Positions 32,455 to 44,257 of a stretch of 64,000 nt of DNA are shown one piece after another. The stretch is taken from the NCBI GenBank assembly GCA_009739215.1, contig VSJF01000009.1, positions 744,001 through 808,000 on the forward strand, in the 5' to 3' direction. The position numbers were made by a program, and so were the translations under genes. Positions within the stretch are counted from its first letter, which is position 1; every line of letters starts with the position of its first letter. The notes under the pieces were generated by a model. It did no database searches and had not been told where the DNA came from. It worked only from the letters and a program-made list of their open reading frames with translations. Source of the stretch: Floccularia luteovirens. Taxonomy: Eukaryota > Basidiomycota > Agaricomycetes > Agaricales > Squamanitaceae.

Positions 32455-34426
32455 TGCATCTGATCCTGGGTCAAAACCACTGCACCAGAATAGCTTTGAG
32501 CGGCCTTTATCGCCTTGTATTTGTATTTAGCCATTAAATTCTATTCAGGTTGTATAGATATCACGGATACTCGCCCACGAATTGGTGTTAGTGGGTCTGC
32601 CAAAACTTGTCATTAACGTGCAGAAAACTCAGTACTACTTACCAGCAGTGTTGCCAATGAGCAAACTGGGATGGCTAGTATTTCCTACGAAAGGTCCTTG
32701 GCAATAATGTGGGTGACATTTTCATGGCTCAAATAACAAGGCGCGTACCTTTAAAACGGGTCTTCGGAAATTTAGGCCACCCGCTACCAATATATTGGGT
32801 ATCAGTAATTACCAAGGCTGGGGAGCGAGTTTATTATTTACTTACGAACAACCAATACGGGGTGTCGAAAATAGATCGCCCCACCGAGATATATTGAGTA
32901 ACATATTGGTGTAATTTTGAGCGTCTTCTAAACTCCTGGAGATATCTTCTCCATCATTGTAGATTATAGCGGTTGACGCCTCCTGGACGTCGAGTGGTGG
33001 GATCCCGAATTCTGAGCAATTGAAAGGAGCTGTTGCTCCCAATGCATCGGTAGTTTGTGGATTTTCAGCTGCAAGGTCGGCGAGACCCCGAGCGAGCATG
33101 GAGAATGTTGCAAAGGGCGAAGTAAGTGCGGAAAATACTCTAGTCCTCAGTCCAATGTAATCTAGAAGGCCGTATGACTTGTCCGTATGGACCGCAAGTG
33201 GTTTGGTCCGGACACTTTCAAACAGAGAGTCCAACCTACTGGCTATTTCTTCCGGTGTGTCGGCATAGAAAGCACAATTCTCGGGATCTGCAGCTACACA
33301 ACTGTGAAAAAAGTGTTCAGATCTTTGTCTGCATCCCAGAGATTTTGTAGCTAGGACGCTGACAATCGTGTAAATAGCCGAACGCCATTCTAAATGTGTA
33401 AATGCTCACTCGAGTAGTAGTCTTCTATATCTGGAATACCATCAACAACGATGCGTTCAACTTTATCCTTAAATATGTATTAGGCTCACGTAGATTTCTA
33501 TTCTGGTAGAACCCACCGGGAACATAGCAGCAAACGTTAACCCTAGAATGGATCCATACCTGGAGTTGAGGGTGTCTGAGGTGTATCGAAGGGGAATGTG
33601 TAGAGCAGCACGTACGAGATTCCATAATACTGAAGTTTGTCACGTCCAAGAGCATTAACAATCTCAAGCATGTCACGGGCAGTTTGGTCTGTATTGATAT
33701 AGACTAAGTATCCATTGTCTGTATCCGTAGCTAATTGACCCTCTAATCGGGCATACGCCTAGACACGCGGAGCACCCAATGCAAGCTTGCTTGAAGTTTT
33801 AGCTTTAAAAGGTGCACGCTTGACTGGCAAATTGAAGAATAACACTTGTGAGAGCGAGCGAGAAACACCTTGATGATACTCCTTTCTAAGCAACAGCTCA
33901 ATTTCACTGCACAAATACACACCTCGAGGGTCAAATCCAATAATGTCAAAGTTCGGGCCAAGAAGTGAGGCAAATATATCCCCGTTTGATGCTATTATTG
34001 ACACCCCGCTTCCTCCTGGACTCCCAGGATTTATCAGAATGGGACCTTTGTAGTCTAGTGAGCTCGAGGAAACTGCAGCTGGTCAGCGCGCCATTGCAAT
34101 GATAGCGGTTGCACCATCTGGGTCGGAATAATTCAACGGAACCTATCAATGATAAGCTCAGACAGCAAATTGGAGGATATAATATATGGCTTACTATCAA
34201 ACGGGCACACTGGCATCTATTATAACAGTCTATCGGGCTCAATCTTTTGCTTGGTTCAATCTCGTAAAGAGTTGATAAATTTGACAGATATGGGGAAGTT
34301 AAAAACTATACCTTCGTCCAAAAAGCTTCAGTCCACTCGTGTAATGTATTCTTTTTGGTCAGAGCTTAGTGTTGAAAATCTTCCAAGGAGATATACTAAA
34401 ATAGCGGTGGCCAGTTGCTTTGTCAT
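32455..34426 (-). pseudogene. Alpha/beta hydrolase (TAP-like, MEROPS S33 type), broken
   Basis: Remnant of a secreted serine hydrolase of the tripeptidyl-aminopeptidase-like group. In order it keeps a signal-like start MTKQLATAILVYLLGRFSTL (34426), VPLNYSDPDGATAIIAMAR, YKGPILINPGSPGGSGVSII, LLGPNFDIIGFDPRG, a nucleophile elbow GISYGS split by an intron (Ser codon about 33615-33617), LTFAAMFP, DKVERIVVDGIPDIEDYY, FHSCVAADPENCAFYA, WGDLFSTPRIGCS, PFVGNTSHPSLLIGNTADPL and finally GAVVLTQDQ at about 32460. An in-frame TGA (34083-34085) follows AMAR, where relatives continue with a hydrophobic residue. The C-terminal box expected to carry the catalytic His (SPGHC) is missing, and the segment after DPRG is divergent. 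It lies inside the tandem CorA block. Confidence 0.78.
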
Positions 34427-34756
34427 GTTGGAGCTTTGAGGACGTTCTCAGCGGCCCAGAGGCAAGCTTTAAATGAGAAATAAGAGACGCCAACAAGTCA
34501 TGATATAATGATATTGAGGACAGATGTAGCCACTGTGCTATGAAAGGACGCATATATATGGCATTGTCGCCTTCTGAGGAAGGTGGTGTGGAGCAAATTG
34601 TCACTGATACACTAGCACCACTTGATTATCATCATACTCATGGCTGTCAAAATTTAATGGAAGTAGGCACAAGTCAAATCATTCACCTTTATTTAGTTCA
34701 CGTGTTGGAGTTGTATATTTTTTATCATGGTATGTTACACAAAGCAAATATATTGC
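34427..34756. other. Spacer, includes 3' flank of CorA copy B
   Basis: 330 bp between the hydrolase remnant and CorA copy B. The right part (from about 34660) matches the 3' flank of copy A. Nothing else seen. Confidence 0.5.
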
Positions 34757-37700
34757 CTATTGGGGTGCGTGCTGGCGTCTTTCTAAGCTATCATGAACGG
34801 AGATTTGTTCTTGAACATCACGATTCTTCTCATCCCTTGTCCCGTTTTCCGAGCCATTTTGTGCCTTCTGTGCTGGATTGCCTCCATCACTACTAGTAAC
34901 CCGCCAATGATGGAATCGCCAATCAGATATAGCTCGGATCCATTTATTAGAAGATCCAGATAGTTTGATTTGTAAGATTCTGATTACGATGCTTGTAACG
35001 ACTGTGAGCGGAATTGCAATGGCGAAAAAGATGCCCAACGATCCCAAGGTGTCAGGGCTTAATGTTTTGACGTTCATACCAAAGATGGTCTGGATATGTA
35101 TGAGTATCAGTGACGGCGCTATGAGAAGTTGGTTAATCAATGCATAGAAGCGCTGACCGCAACAAATGACCCCGGTAAAAATGCCATAGTGAGGTAAGCG
35201 ATCTGTTTCATCTGTTACAGGTAAGACGTTTGTTACAAGAATTAGTCAGATAAACAAGGAATCTTGGCGGGGTTAACGCACGGCTACAAGGCTATTTAGC
35301 ATGTCTTTACTTCGAGATGCTTTCTGAACTTACCAGCACTGTCCCGAACAGCAGCTTCTGTCATCTTCTTCATTTGGAAACTATCTTGAATTGTGAGGGT
35401 GCTGAAAACCTAAAATCTCATGGTCATTTATTATTCTATCGGGGCAGGTATCAATGTAGTACCACTTACCATGTTGATTACATTTTTAAGGCGCTTGTCC
35501 TGCGCATAACGGTTCTTGTCTAGTCGTTGCACCTCGTTCAAGAGATTCTCACATTCCCTTGCCATCAAATGGTCACTCAATTCCTTCTTATGCCTGTCCG
35601 CTCCGGCCATGGCGGGGTTGTGAGTCTTGTGCACAAATTTGACAGTTTTTTCTAAGTCTCGTAGGAGAGACCCGTAATGCAGAAGGTGTGAACGTATTGT
35701 ATGGAGGTCCCTACTGAGTTCCCATATTTTTGATGAATCAATTTCGGTCATTTCCTGCAATTAGAGGTATCAGCACAATGATGGTGGACCGGCTTGTTTT
35801 CGGTACCAAAGTCGATATGTATTTATACAGATCTTCAAAAGCTTCGTCCCAGGCATATATCGCATGCCATATATATGTGAGCAGGACAAATGTTGGATCA
35901 GGAGACTGGCGGAAGATATTTTGCCAGTAGACACTCTGACCTGTATTCGGAAATTTTGATTGTCTGGTAAACAACACAATTTCAAGAGAACAAACCTGCA
36001 AAGCAAATGCGATCATGGAGATACTCTGCCGGTGTAGTTGGAAGTTCCGGAGTTGATGAAGGATGGTAAGAAATGATCGTATTTCGATCCTTGTTGCGCA
36101 CAAGATGGACAGATAGTAGATTCTGAGCCAGCACATGACCACCTGTAAGGTAGGTTATCAACACGGTTAATTGGAGAATCATTAGAATGCTTACTAGATC
36201 TCAGGACTAATGGAACGTCTGTGTTAATAGCTTCAGTAACTATGGGATGCGGAAATGAATCAGGCAAATCGGTAGCACGTTTCAATGATAGCAATCTCAC
36301 TGAGTTGACGTTGATTAGTAGTTTCTTCCTTTTTGCCCCTGTCCCTATTTGCGTTGATTAATCGAATTGCATCGTTTTGACCGAGAGATGTAACAAATTT
36401 CAAAGTTATTGTTATGTCTGTGCATTGGCAAACCATGCTGAGCTGCTAAGTATGTTCATCTAGGAGATTGCTCACGGTCTCCTACTCCTTCAAGAACTTC
36501 CTCCTGAAATGTTGTGGGTATCCAATTTAAAGATGAAGAGAAGAAAAACGGTTCGATGTTGTATCTAACAATGCCAAAGTCATAAGCACAATTTTAGAGC
36601 TGGATGAAACCCTTACTTTGCACCAAGCATTTGGAGTACTGGACCAGACAAGTCTTCGATGAAGAGAGCTCTGACGCGGGAATATTCCGGTCGCTATGAA
36701 TCAACTATTAAGTGGCACTACAAGAATGTTGATTATAACTATACCTGCGCAGAAATAAGTTGGATCCAAAAACCATCCTCTTTTCCTTCGGGTACTTCCT
36801 CTGTTTTGGAGTTCTTGAATTCCCCTTCACTATTGACATCAACAAGGTGGATTCTGCATGGCTTAGTCTTGTCATATCCTTTTACTATCTTGGCAATTCC
36901 GCTCTTCTTCACCTGGCTCTCGGTCCAGTTGGGGAATCGCGAACGAGGATAGTCTTTCCAGCAATTTCCTTCGCAGGCTGAATGATCACAAGAAGGTGGA
37001 ACTGGGGGGGTCTCAACTTTCAGCTGTCCCTGTTCAACTTCTGCAAGAGGAGAATCCAAGGATTTTGTTAGGGCTGCAGAGTCAGCCAGTCAAAGCACAG
37101 ATCAATGGGTCAACGACATACTGTCTTTGATATTCATCCATGGCCAAGGCCCTGATGGACCTGCATGGCGGTGTGCGGGTGTGGGTATGGCGCTGGTTTG
37201 TCTCTTTGATTCTTGTTGTGCATGCGGGGTATAGCCATTCTGGGAGCTGGGGTATGGTCGACGTGTGTACATTGGGTTGATTATCATGTTTGGATTGGCT
37301 ACTGTGAGAGGGAATAGAAAGAGAGGGTTACATGACAGAGATATTATGCAAGTGTCCACGAGCGTTTGCGAGCAGTTCTAGCGCTTAATAGCTTGTTTTA
37401 GGGTTCCACAGGGCAGTCACCGGTTATACCTTTCGAAGTGAATCGCATTAGGCAGATTGATTAAGGAACCTGATCATTATCACGTCAACCTTGCAATTTT
37501 GCTGTGTAGCTTGAGAACTTCGGCTCTGTATGTTTGGGGTCACACGGACTTTCAAACTTTCCATTGGCCCTTATCCCAAAGTTGGTGTGCGCTGGTCACT
37601 GATTTCAGTGATATTGAAACGATTGTGGCACATATTCACATAATATAAGTTGGCGTTTATTTCAGCTTGCTGGTGGAGGAGCTGTGGTGATCAACTGTGG

Positions 37701-37925
37701 GAGATTTGGTCTTCTTTTGGTGTTAGAGTTGGTAGTTGCTTGTCAAAGAACCTCAGTCATATATTCCGGCCGGGGTTGTTACTTACATATGCACTCACTA
37801 TAGAACATATGTACGTCGATACCATTCACAACAATTTTACAATTTGCAGTTTCACAGCCTGAGCAAATCAATTGCTGTGCATCTGGGACTTTCCTCCAAT
37901 CGGCTTGTTTTGAAAAGGTTATATG
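34660..37925. repeat. Duplicated unit, copy B (partner at about 28840-31920)
   Basis: Second copy of the CorA-bearing unit, in direct orientation. Divergence at silent sites and small indels in introns and flanks indicate an old duplication, not an assembly artefact. Confidence 0.7.
34757..37287 (-). CDS. CorA-like Mg2+ transporter domain protein, tandem copy B
   Basis: Paralogue of the gene at 29094-31412 with the same exon plan. The start is either MIINPMYTRR (37287) or the aligned methionine at 37272. Landmarks: CDHSACEGNCWKDYPRSRFP, SRVRALFIEDLSGPVLQMLG, LAQNLLSVHLVRNKDRNTII, FVLLTYIWHAIYAWDEAFED, HTIRSHLLHYGSLLRDLEKT and LMARECENLLNEVQRLDKNR. The membrane region is LTMAFLPGSFVA, the GMN motif (35072-35083) and FFAIAIPLTVVTSIVIRILQ. 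The cytosolic tail continues about 60 residues past the last helix (WIRAISDWRFHHWRVTSSDG onward), longer than in copy A. All introns read here are GT-AG. Function is inferred from the CorA fold only; the ion is not known. Confidence 0.85.
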
Positions 37926-38196
37926 AAACCACCAAAACCCCGATTTGGCCTGATTATTTCGAAAAAACGTTGAAAGAAAGAATCGTATGCATAATTTACA
38001 ACATTTTCGTAGTAATCTACATACTTTGAAATATACCATGGATGATAATACAAAGGATTAGACAATCTGGACACACAAACCTGTAGTATGTTGCATCAAC
38101 ATAGTGCTAATCAAGAAACAAGAATTTAGTAGTCTGTAAGTAAACGTACCAACGAAAGCAATCGACAAGCAATAGATTTAAATAAGTAGAATAAAC
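37288..38196. other. Gene-free stretch upstream of CorA copy B
   Basis: About 0.9 kb. The first 640 bp are the upstream part of the duplicated unit, and the rest is AT-rich with no supported gene. Confidence 0.5.
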
Positions 38197-39483
38197 TCAA
38201 TCAACTTCCGAGTCCTCAACACTTTCCTCTGCTTCCACTGCCTTATGGATCGGTGGTTCAGTAATGGCTGTTCTGTTCTCTGGTATGAATGTGTTGACAA
38301 ACGCTTGAGGGGCAATTGAAACAGCCTCTGCGAATGCGAAAGCTAGACTAACTGAAGCTGCAAGTACGCGGAATTTGAACCCTATGACATCAACTCCTAC
38401 GATGCCGATTTTTGAGTCCAACGTATCAAATGGATAGGCAACTTGAGCTGCAAGACGAATTATAGCAGCGGTCAATGGGTCGAATGGGGCTATTGTTGAT
38501 GGGGACGAGGTGGATGCGATCATAGATGGGTTGAATGAGATAAGATGACCGGCAAATGCTGGAACGAAGAGTGAAGGGATAGCCCAATGTAGGAGAACAA
38601 GCCAGAATGCAGGAGTCTGGAAGACACTTAAAGGTGGGTAATTAAAATTTATCGAATAACTAGGGTTTCCTTTGGGAGATAAGGATAACTGAATCCAGTT
38701 ATATTAAGATTGTGATTCAAGAGTTATAACTAGTGACATACCTGAGCGACTTTCCAGGGGATGACAACTGATAATATATACAGCATCTCAAGTACTACAG
38801 TCAGCGACCATATATTTCGTGAATTTGACAAGAACTAGCTGGTGGTCAGCTTAAGTTTACGACCCTGGGGGCGATGGGCTCACTGAACGTAAAGATATCA
38901 ACATATTGCTTCCGTTCAACAAGAGGTCGTGTTCTCTTATGTGTCGAACCACGTTTCCGACATTCTGTGGTCTTGGCAAGTGTTCAATGAGACTTTTGGC
39001 AGGACTAGGGGGTAATGGCGGTAGACTGCTCGGAGTGATGGCATCCACAGCATGTTGGTGGTCAGGTGTGCTAGCCACTGAGGTGATAGGATGTTTGAGA
39101 AACATAGAGACATCTCGTAGGTCATTCGCGGGTGTGGATTCTCGTATAGGATCGAGAGCAGCGAAGCGACGACCGGAGGCTCGCGTAGATGTTAGCTTAT
39201 CACTTGAAGAGCTAAACGCGATTTAGAAGCGCGTCACAAAAAGATATCAGCTGTCTTACCTGGGCGGTATTGACTGAGGTTGAACACTCCTTTTCCTTCG
39301 CCCGAACAAACCGCCAAAGGCAGGATGGTCTTCCAGGTCAGGGTGGTCGTCAAGGTGTTTTTTAATTCTGGTCTGGAGTTCATCCTTTGTACCTTGATCG
39401 CTTATCCTTAGAGCAGCAGCGATTTCTTGAAGTTCTGATTTCTTTTTTGGCTGGAGAGCACCGGTGTATACGACAGGGGCCAT
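38197..39483 (-). CDS. SAP-domain protein with C-terminal membrane segments
   Basis: Four exons (39483-39260, 39202-38884, 38834-38742, 38616-38197) give 351 aa exactly in frame. The N-terminus [40 protein letters not shown] plus [12 protein letters not shown] is a SAP-type helix-turn-helix DNA-binding motif, followed by a basic FGRRKRS stretch. The middle is Ser/Pro-rich. The C-terminal half has several hydrophobic helices: [39 protein letters not shown], a weaker one around [12 protein letters not shown], and [20 protein letters not shown]. The tail is acidic ([14 protein letters not shown]). SAP or LEM domains joined to membrane helices occur in inner-nuclear-membrane proteins such as Heh1/Src1, which suggests a nuclear-envelope role, but I recognise no named orthologue. 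Start context GCCGCCATGG is good. Confidence 0.78.
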
Positions 39484-39729
39484 GGCGGCAAAAATTAAGA
39501 ATAAACGAACTAAAGAGAGATTAATGTTTAACTTTATTTCAACAAACAATACCGCGCCGCGTGCCGTATCACGTGTATCATCACATGATATGTCCTATCT
39601 TAAGATCTATTTAAATCATCGTCGTTGTCGTCGTCGCGTCGTTAGGTGCTCTTTATTGCTACATTCACTATCTCTTCAGCCTCTGGCAGGTTTTTGTTGC
39701 TTTTCTGTCATCCTTTCAGATATTCCTCA

Positions 39730-40431
39730 ATGTTTTCTTTCCTTACCATATTGACTATGGTTGGATTGCTCTCAAGGGGTATGAATGCAATTAATGAGTT
39801 GAGACAACATTCTGATTCGACAGCATTGCAGTTCTAGCCTTTGATACATTCAACGTCACCGTTGGTTCTCCAACAAAGACAACCGAACTAGCCGTCACTG
39901 CCATATTATCCTTCCCGGCTAATCCAGCTTCGGATGCAGTACGTTTTCTCCTCGGGTTGCATATAAGAGTATAAAGTTGATTCCTTGCTTCACTGCATAG
40001 TGTTCTTCAGTCTGCGGAGCCGCGGGGACTACGATTAATGCATGCAACTCTGAGGCGACTTGCCTGTGCTCAAATGCAACAGTTTCCGACCTGCTTAACT
40101 GTGAACAGTGCCTGTTCAACTTCGTGGTCAACAGCAACGTTAAAGCCGTGGATTACCGCGTAGGGTCCACCCCAGTCCTAGCCGGTATGACATGTCGTTC
40201 TCGGTAACGCAATATGACATGATGCTCACAATATTTTTCACCAATGAAGGATATTCTGCTGCATGTGCAGCATCGAATATAACACTTTCTGCTGCGCAGA
40301 CTGCACTGCAATTACCTCCCGACTGGGAAGGTCCATTTGATGTAGAGATGCCAGTAGGAGCGGGGATTGTTGTTACGCTATTTGGAGCTGTGTTGGGAAT
40401 ATCTGGAATATCTTTACTTTTTAATATGTGA
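39730..40431 (+). CDS. Secreted cysteine-rich surface protein, probably GPI-anchored
   Basis: Four exons (39730-39778, 39832-39938, 40001-40184, 40250-40431) give 173 aa in frame. It begins with a short hydrophobic leader (MFSFLTILTMVGLLSR), then FDTFNVTVGSPTKTTELAVT. The middle carries a compact cysteine pattern: CSSVCGAAGTTINACNS, ATCLCSN, LLNCEQCLFNFVV and later SAACAAS. The C-terminus is a hydrophobic stretch (GAGIVVTLFGAVLGISGISL plus LFNM) fitting a GPI-attachment signal or membrane anchor. The pattern resembles small CFEM-like or surface proteins common in Agaricomycetes, but it is not a clear CFEM match and I give no function. It is divergent from the SAP gene with 246 bp between the starts. 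Confidence 0.75.
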
Positions 40432-40552
40432 TTAAATATTATGCAGAGAGTTCCCACGGGATATAAAATGAAAATTTGAAACCCCGCCGGTATAGGTAAC
40501 GGGTGGAAATATTCTTCTGTCAACTTCTCTTCATCTCATTGTCTGGTCTGCT

Positions 40553-43500
40553 ATGTCCCAATACAAAGCCCCAATTCGCTCCCAACCCCCTTCAGAACTC
40601 CCTGAAAACTCAAAATATCGTTCACAAGTTCGCCAGCTTCAAGAACTCTTCCCAAACTGGTCGAATGACGGTCAGTGCTATGACACCTGGTGTTTTTCTT
40701 CATCTCAAACTTCCTTTGTCTTTTTTTTCTTTTTTTTCTCTACATCACAGATCTACAGTCTGCTCTTGTAGAAGCTGGCGGGGATGTTGCGTTAACAGCC
40801 ACAAGGATTACTGACGGTTTGCTATCACTGTTAACAGGTCGTAAGACTATAATTTTTATATTTCATATTTGACAGGTGTCGCTGTGCCATGGGACTCGGT
40901 CTCGCGCAAAAAGGACAAAAAAAACCTCTCGTCTTCTCAATCCACGAAGGATTCATATTTTGCTCGGAATGAGCCTCGTGGTGCTAGAGGTGGTCGTAGA
41001 GGTGGTAGAGGAGGTCCTGGAAGAGGTGGCGCGACAACTCGCGGTCGTGGTGGCTCCGCCAGAGGCGGTGTAGCTAACGGATACGCCTCCCGCTCCGATA
41101 GTCCTCGTCCTCCATCCACCGCTCCTGTCAATGGCACTGTGTCGGATTGGGCAACGTCTGGTGGCACACATGATTCATCGGCCACGCCAGCGTCGACTGA
41201 ACCGCATGAGGAGCACCAGAATGGGATCATACCTTCTACATCTAATTGGACAGATTCTTCAACTTCACAAGGGTTCGACGCTTCCAGCTCTGCAGCAACA
41301 ACATTATCCGCTTGGAGTACTACCGGGGTTCCTTCTGGTCATTCTGGTGATACAGAACCCAATGGTCCAAGTTCACTGAATGTCAATGCCCACACTGGGA
41401 AACAAGCTTCTAAACCCGCAACTTCGAAAATGACCTGGGCTCAGATTGCACGGTACGATACATTACTGTTTCCTTACTTTCATTACTGACGTCTTAGCAG
41501 GCCTCAAGAAAAGATCGCTTCCCCCATTCCAATCCCAGCACCGTCTGCTCCCCCAATTCCTTCTGCCCCTCCAGCTCCGAGCCCGTTGATATCAGTGGCT
41601 AATGTGACAGAGACTGAAAATCAAGAACCCGTGCAACGTGGTTGGGAAGATCCTACAACCGTCCAAGCGCCAACATGGGATGACGAACCAACTACAAAAC
41701 TGTCAACGACTACAGTATCAGATTCATGGCCCCCCACAGCTGAACCAGCTAGCACAGAACAAGCTGAGCCTGAGACCACTGCGAAAGCCGATGTTAACAA
41801 CGAAACGACGGAAGAACCAGCCCCAGCTCCAGAGCCTATGGTAGAACAGCCAAAATCCGAAATAGAGCCACAGCAACCACCTCCAACACCAGCAGCTATC
41901 CTTCCACACACAACCGTGACACCTTCGCCCAAACTTTCTGGACGCCCAGCTGCAGTTTCGCATCGTAACAGCGCGAGACACAAGTTAACCACCGATCAAC
42001 CTGTCGTTATGCCAAGCTCTTTCGGATCTATTGAGAAAGTTGGGATGCAGTTTGGTAGTCTTCGTCTCGATAGTGAGAGTTTCGAGTACGTAACTCTTTT
42101 TTTGTAAGTCGAGCTCATAACTCATCTCATGCCGTCTGCAGAACCGAGTCGGAAGTACCACCAGCAACTGTTGCTCAACCTGAAGTTACTTCTCTCCCTC
42201 CAGCATTGGCTAGTAAGCAAGAATCTGCTTCTGCTCCACCAGCAACCGCACCCGCCTCCTCCGCCTCCCTCAGCTCGGTATTCTCCCAACAACAGTCCCT
42301 CCCCCAACAACCTGCACCACAATCTACGACTGTCCAACCATCCGCGACACATCACTCTGTCCCTACTTCTGTCTCTCAACCCTCACAAACACCAACTACT
42401 CATGCAGCAGTGGCTACCTCTCCTATTCAACAGTTTACTCAACAGCAGCAGCAACAGCAACAGACTTCCTCACAGCAACCGCTTTCCATAAATAATTCTC
42501 ATCACCAACCACAACAACAACATCAGCCCCAATTCCAACAGCAGCAACATCCACAACAATCACACCAATCACAGCACCCCCAGTCGCATTCAAATCACTC
42601 TTATTCTCAGCTTGGCCTTCCCACGCATATCGATCCCGCTCAACAAGTCCAGACACCAACTCATCAGCAACAGCTTGCCGCCCACTCCACATATTTCCGA
42701 CAATCCGAACCTACGGCATCCGCACCTTACTTCCATACTCCAACACCTCCTGCAGGGCAAACTCAAGAGAGCCCTTATGGTGCATTCGGTCAACTTGCAG
42801 GCCAGGGTCAACAACAAGCGTCACATCTTGGCGGATTTGGATCAGCAGATTACGGATATGGCGACAATCAACGAGTACGTTATTACTATATTGAGCGTTC
42901 TAATTTTTTTGACAGTTTGTGGTTCTAGGGATTTTACGAATCTTATGCCCAACAGTCGGCCTTTGGAAACAGAAATGTCCTAGGCCATGATGACGTGAAA
43001 GGGATTCCTGGCGCTCAACAACAAACCTCTACTGCAGGAATACCACCTTCTAGTGCACAAACCTCCCAGCAACATGTTTCTTCTCAAGCACCTGGTCAAC
43101 CCCAACCTGGAGGCGGGCAAGGACCGCAACAAGGATATCCGCCTCCCCTCCCCTTCTATTATACCCATGCTTATCCTCAAAATCAATTCTACAGTCAACC
43201 ATACAGTGGTGGATATGGGGTTCCTCAGCCAGCATACATGAAATATGCTCCTAATGTATTCCCCCCTGCTGGTCCACCTGGACCAGGATCTGCACCTAGT
43301 CCTGCCACAAAGCAACCTGGAACCGGTGTTGGTGTAACTGTCCAACCTCAAAGTAATCCATACAGCCAAGGTTTATATCAGCAAGGCGGTTATGATGATT
43401 ACCAACCTCATGCACACCACGCACATCAGCCACAACATCAGCAACACACACAGCATCTCGGCCTAGGTCAGGCAGGTGTAGGCGTGGGGTCGGGTGATTA

Positions 43501-43972
43501 TGGAAAGCAATTGTATGGCGGAGCCGGTCAAGGTGGGATTCAGGGCTTTATGGGTCTAGGAGGGCAGAGCGGCGGAGCAGGCGCGAACGCCGGGACGAGT
43601 GCTGGTGGACCCCGCGGAGCTGGCTCACCTGAAACGACATACAAGTCATATGCCCCCAAGGATACAGGAATAGGTGTAGCTGGTGGCCGTGGCGGCTCGG
43701 TCCAGCAAGGCCAACAGGGCCAGTCACAAGGCCAAAATCAAAGTCAAGGTGGTCAGGGTGGACCTCCAGGCCAATTCTACGGTGCCAATAGATTCAGTGG
43801 TGCTGGAACTACAGGAGTAGGAGGCATTGCAGCAGGTATGGGTGGACCTCAGCAAAATGCGCACCATCAACAAGGGGGTCCTCAAGGACATCTCGGCTAT
43901 CCGCAAGGAGGCAGTGATGGAAACGGTTTCTACTCATATCAGCCAAGACAGCAGCAAGGATATTGGCAGTGA
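40553..43972 (+). CDS. DEF1: RNA polymerase II degradation factor Def1 (CUE domain, Q-rich)
   Basis: Six exons (40553-40670, 40751-40816, 40876-41452, 41501-42085, 42142-42874, 42929-43972) give 1040 aa in frame. The N-terminal CUE domain reads YRSQVRQLQELFPNWSNDDL plus QSALVEAGGDVALTATRI. It is followed by an Arg/Gly-rich stretch, long Ser/Thr/Pro-rich regions and a glutamine-rich tract of low complexity (about 42300-42600). The C-terminal half is rich in Gly/Gln/Tyr/Pro. In yeast Def1 is cleaved by the proteasome so that its CUE domain can bring the elongin-cullin E3 to stalled RNA polymerase II; the architecture here is the same. The stop is at 43970-43972 after QQQGYWQ. The Q tracts are mixed CAA/CAG, so less prone to simple slippage. 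Confidence 0.88.
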
Positions 43973-44257
43973 ACCGTTGTGCGATAGTTAATGTGTATGC
44001 CACGATTCCACCTACATTTGCAGATTTTTTTTTCCCAACTCGTCTCATCATTTCCCTCTTGTGCTCTTTTTCTTGTTTCTCTTTCGTAGTCTCTCTCATA
44101 TCATACATTCACCGCTCAGTTCCTCGCTGATTTTTGTATGCTTACGAAATGTAATCCCCTGGCTCCTTTTGATAAAATGAACCAATGACAGATCGAGAAG
44201 CCATTCTCCTAGATAAAGATCTGCACAATCTCAACTTATTGAGTATCTACGATACTT

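Noticed and set aside
34083..34085. Selenocysteine or programmed readthrough at the TGA of the hydrolase
   Set aside because: Fungi of this group generally lack the selenocysteine machinery, relatives have an ordinary hydrophobic residue there, and the gene has other lesions.
28574..38196. Biosynthetic gene cluster or defence-like system in the accessory block
   Set aside because: It contains only two paralogous CorA-like genes and one hydrolase pseudogene. No tailoring enzymes, regulators or NLR-type genes are present.
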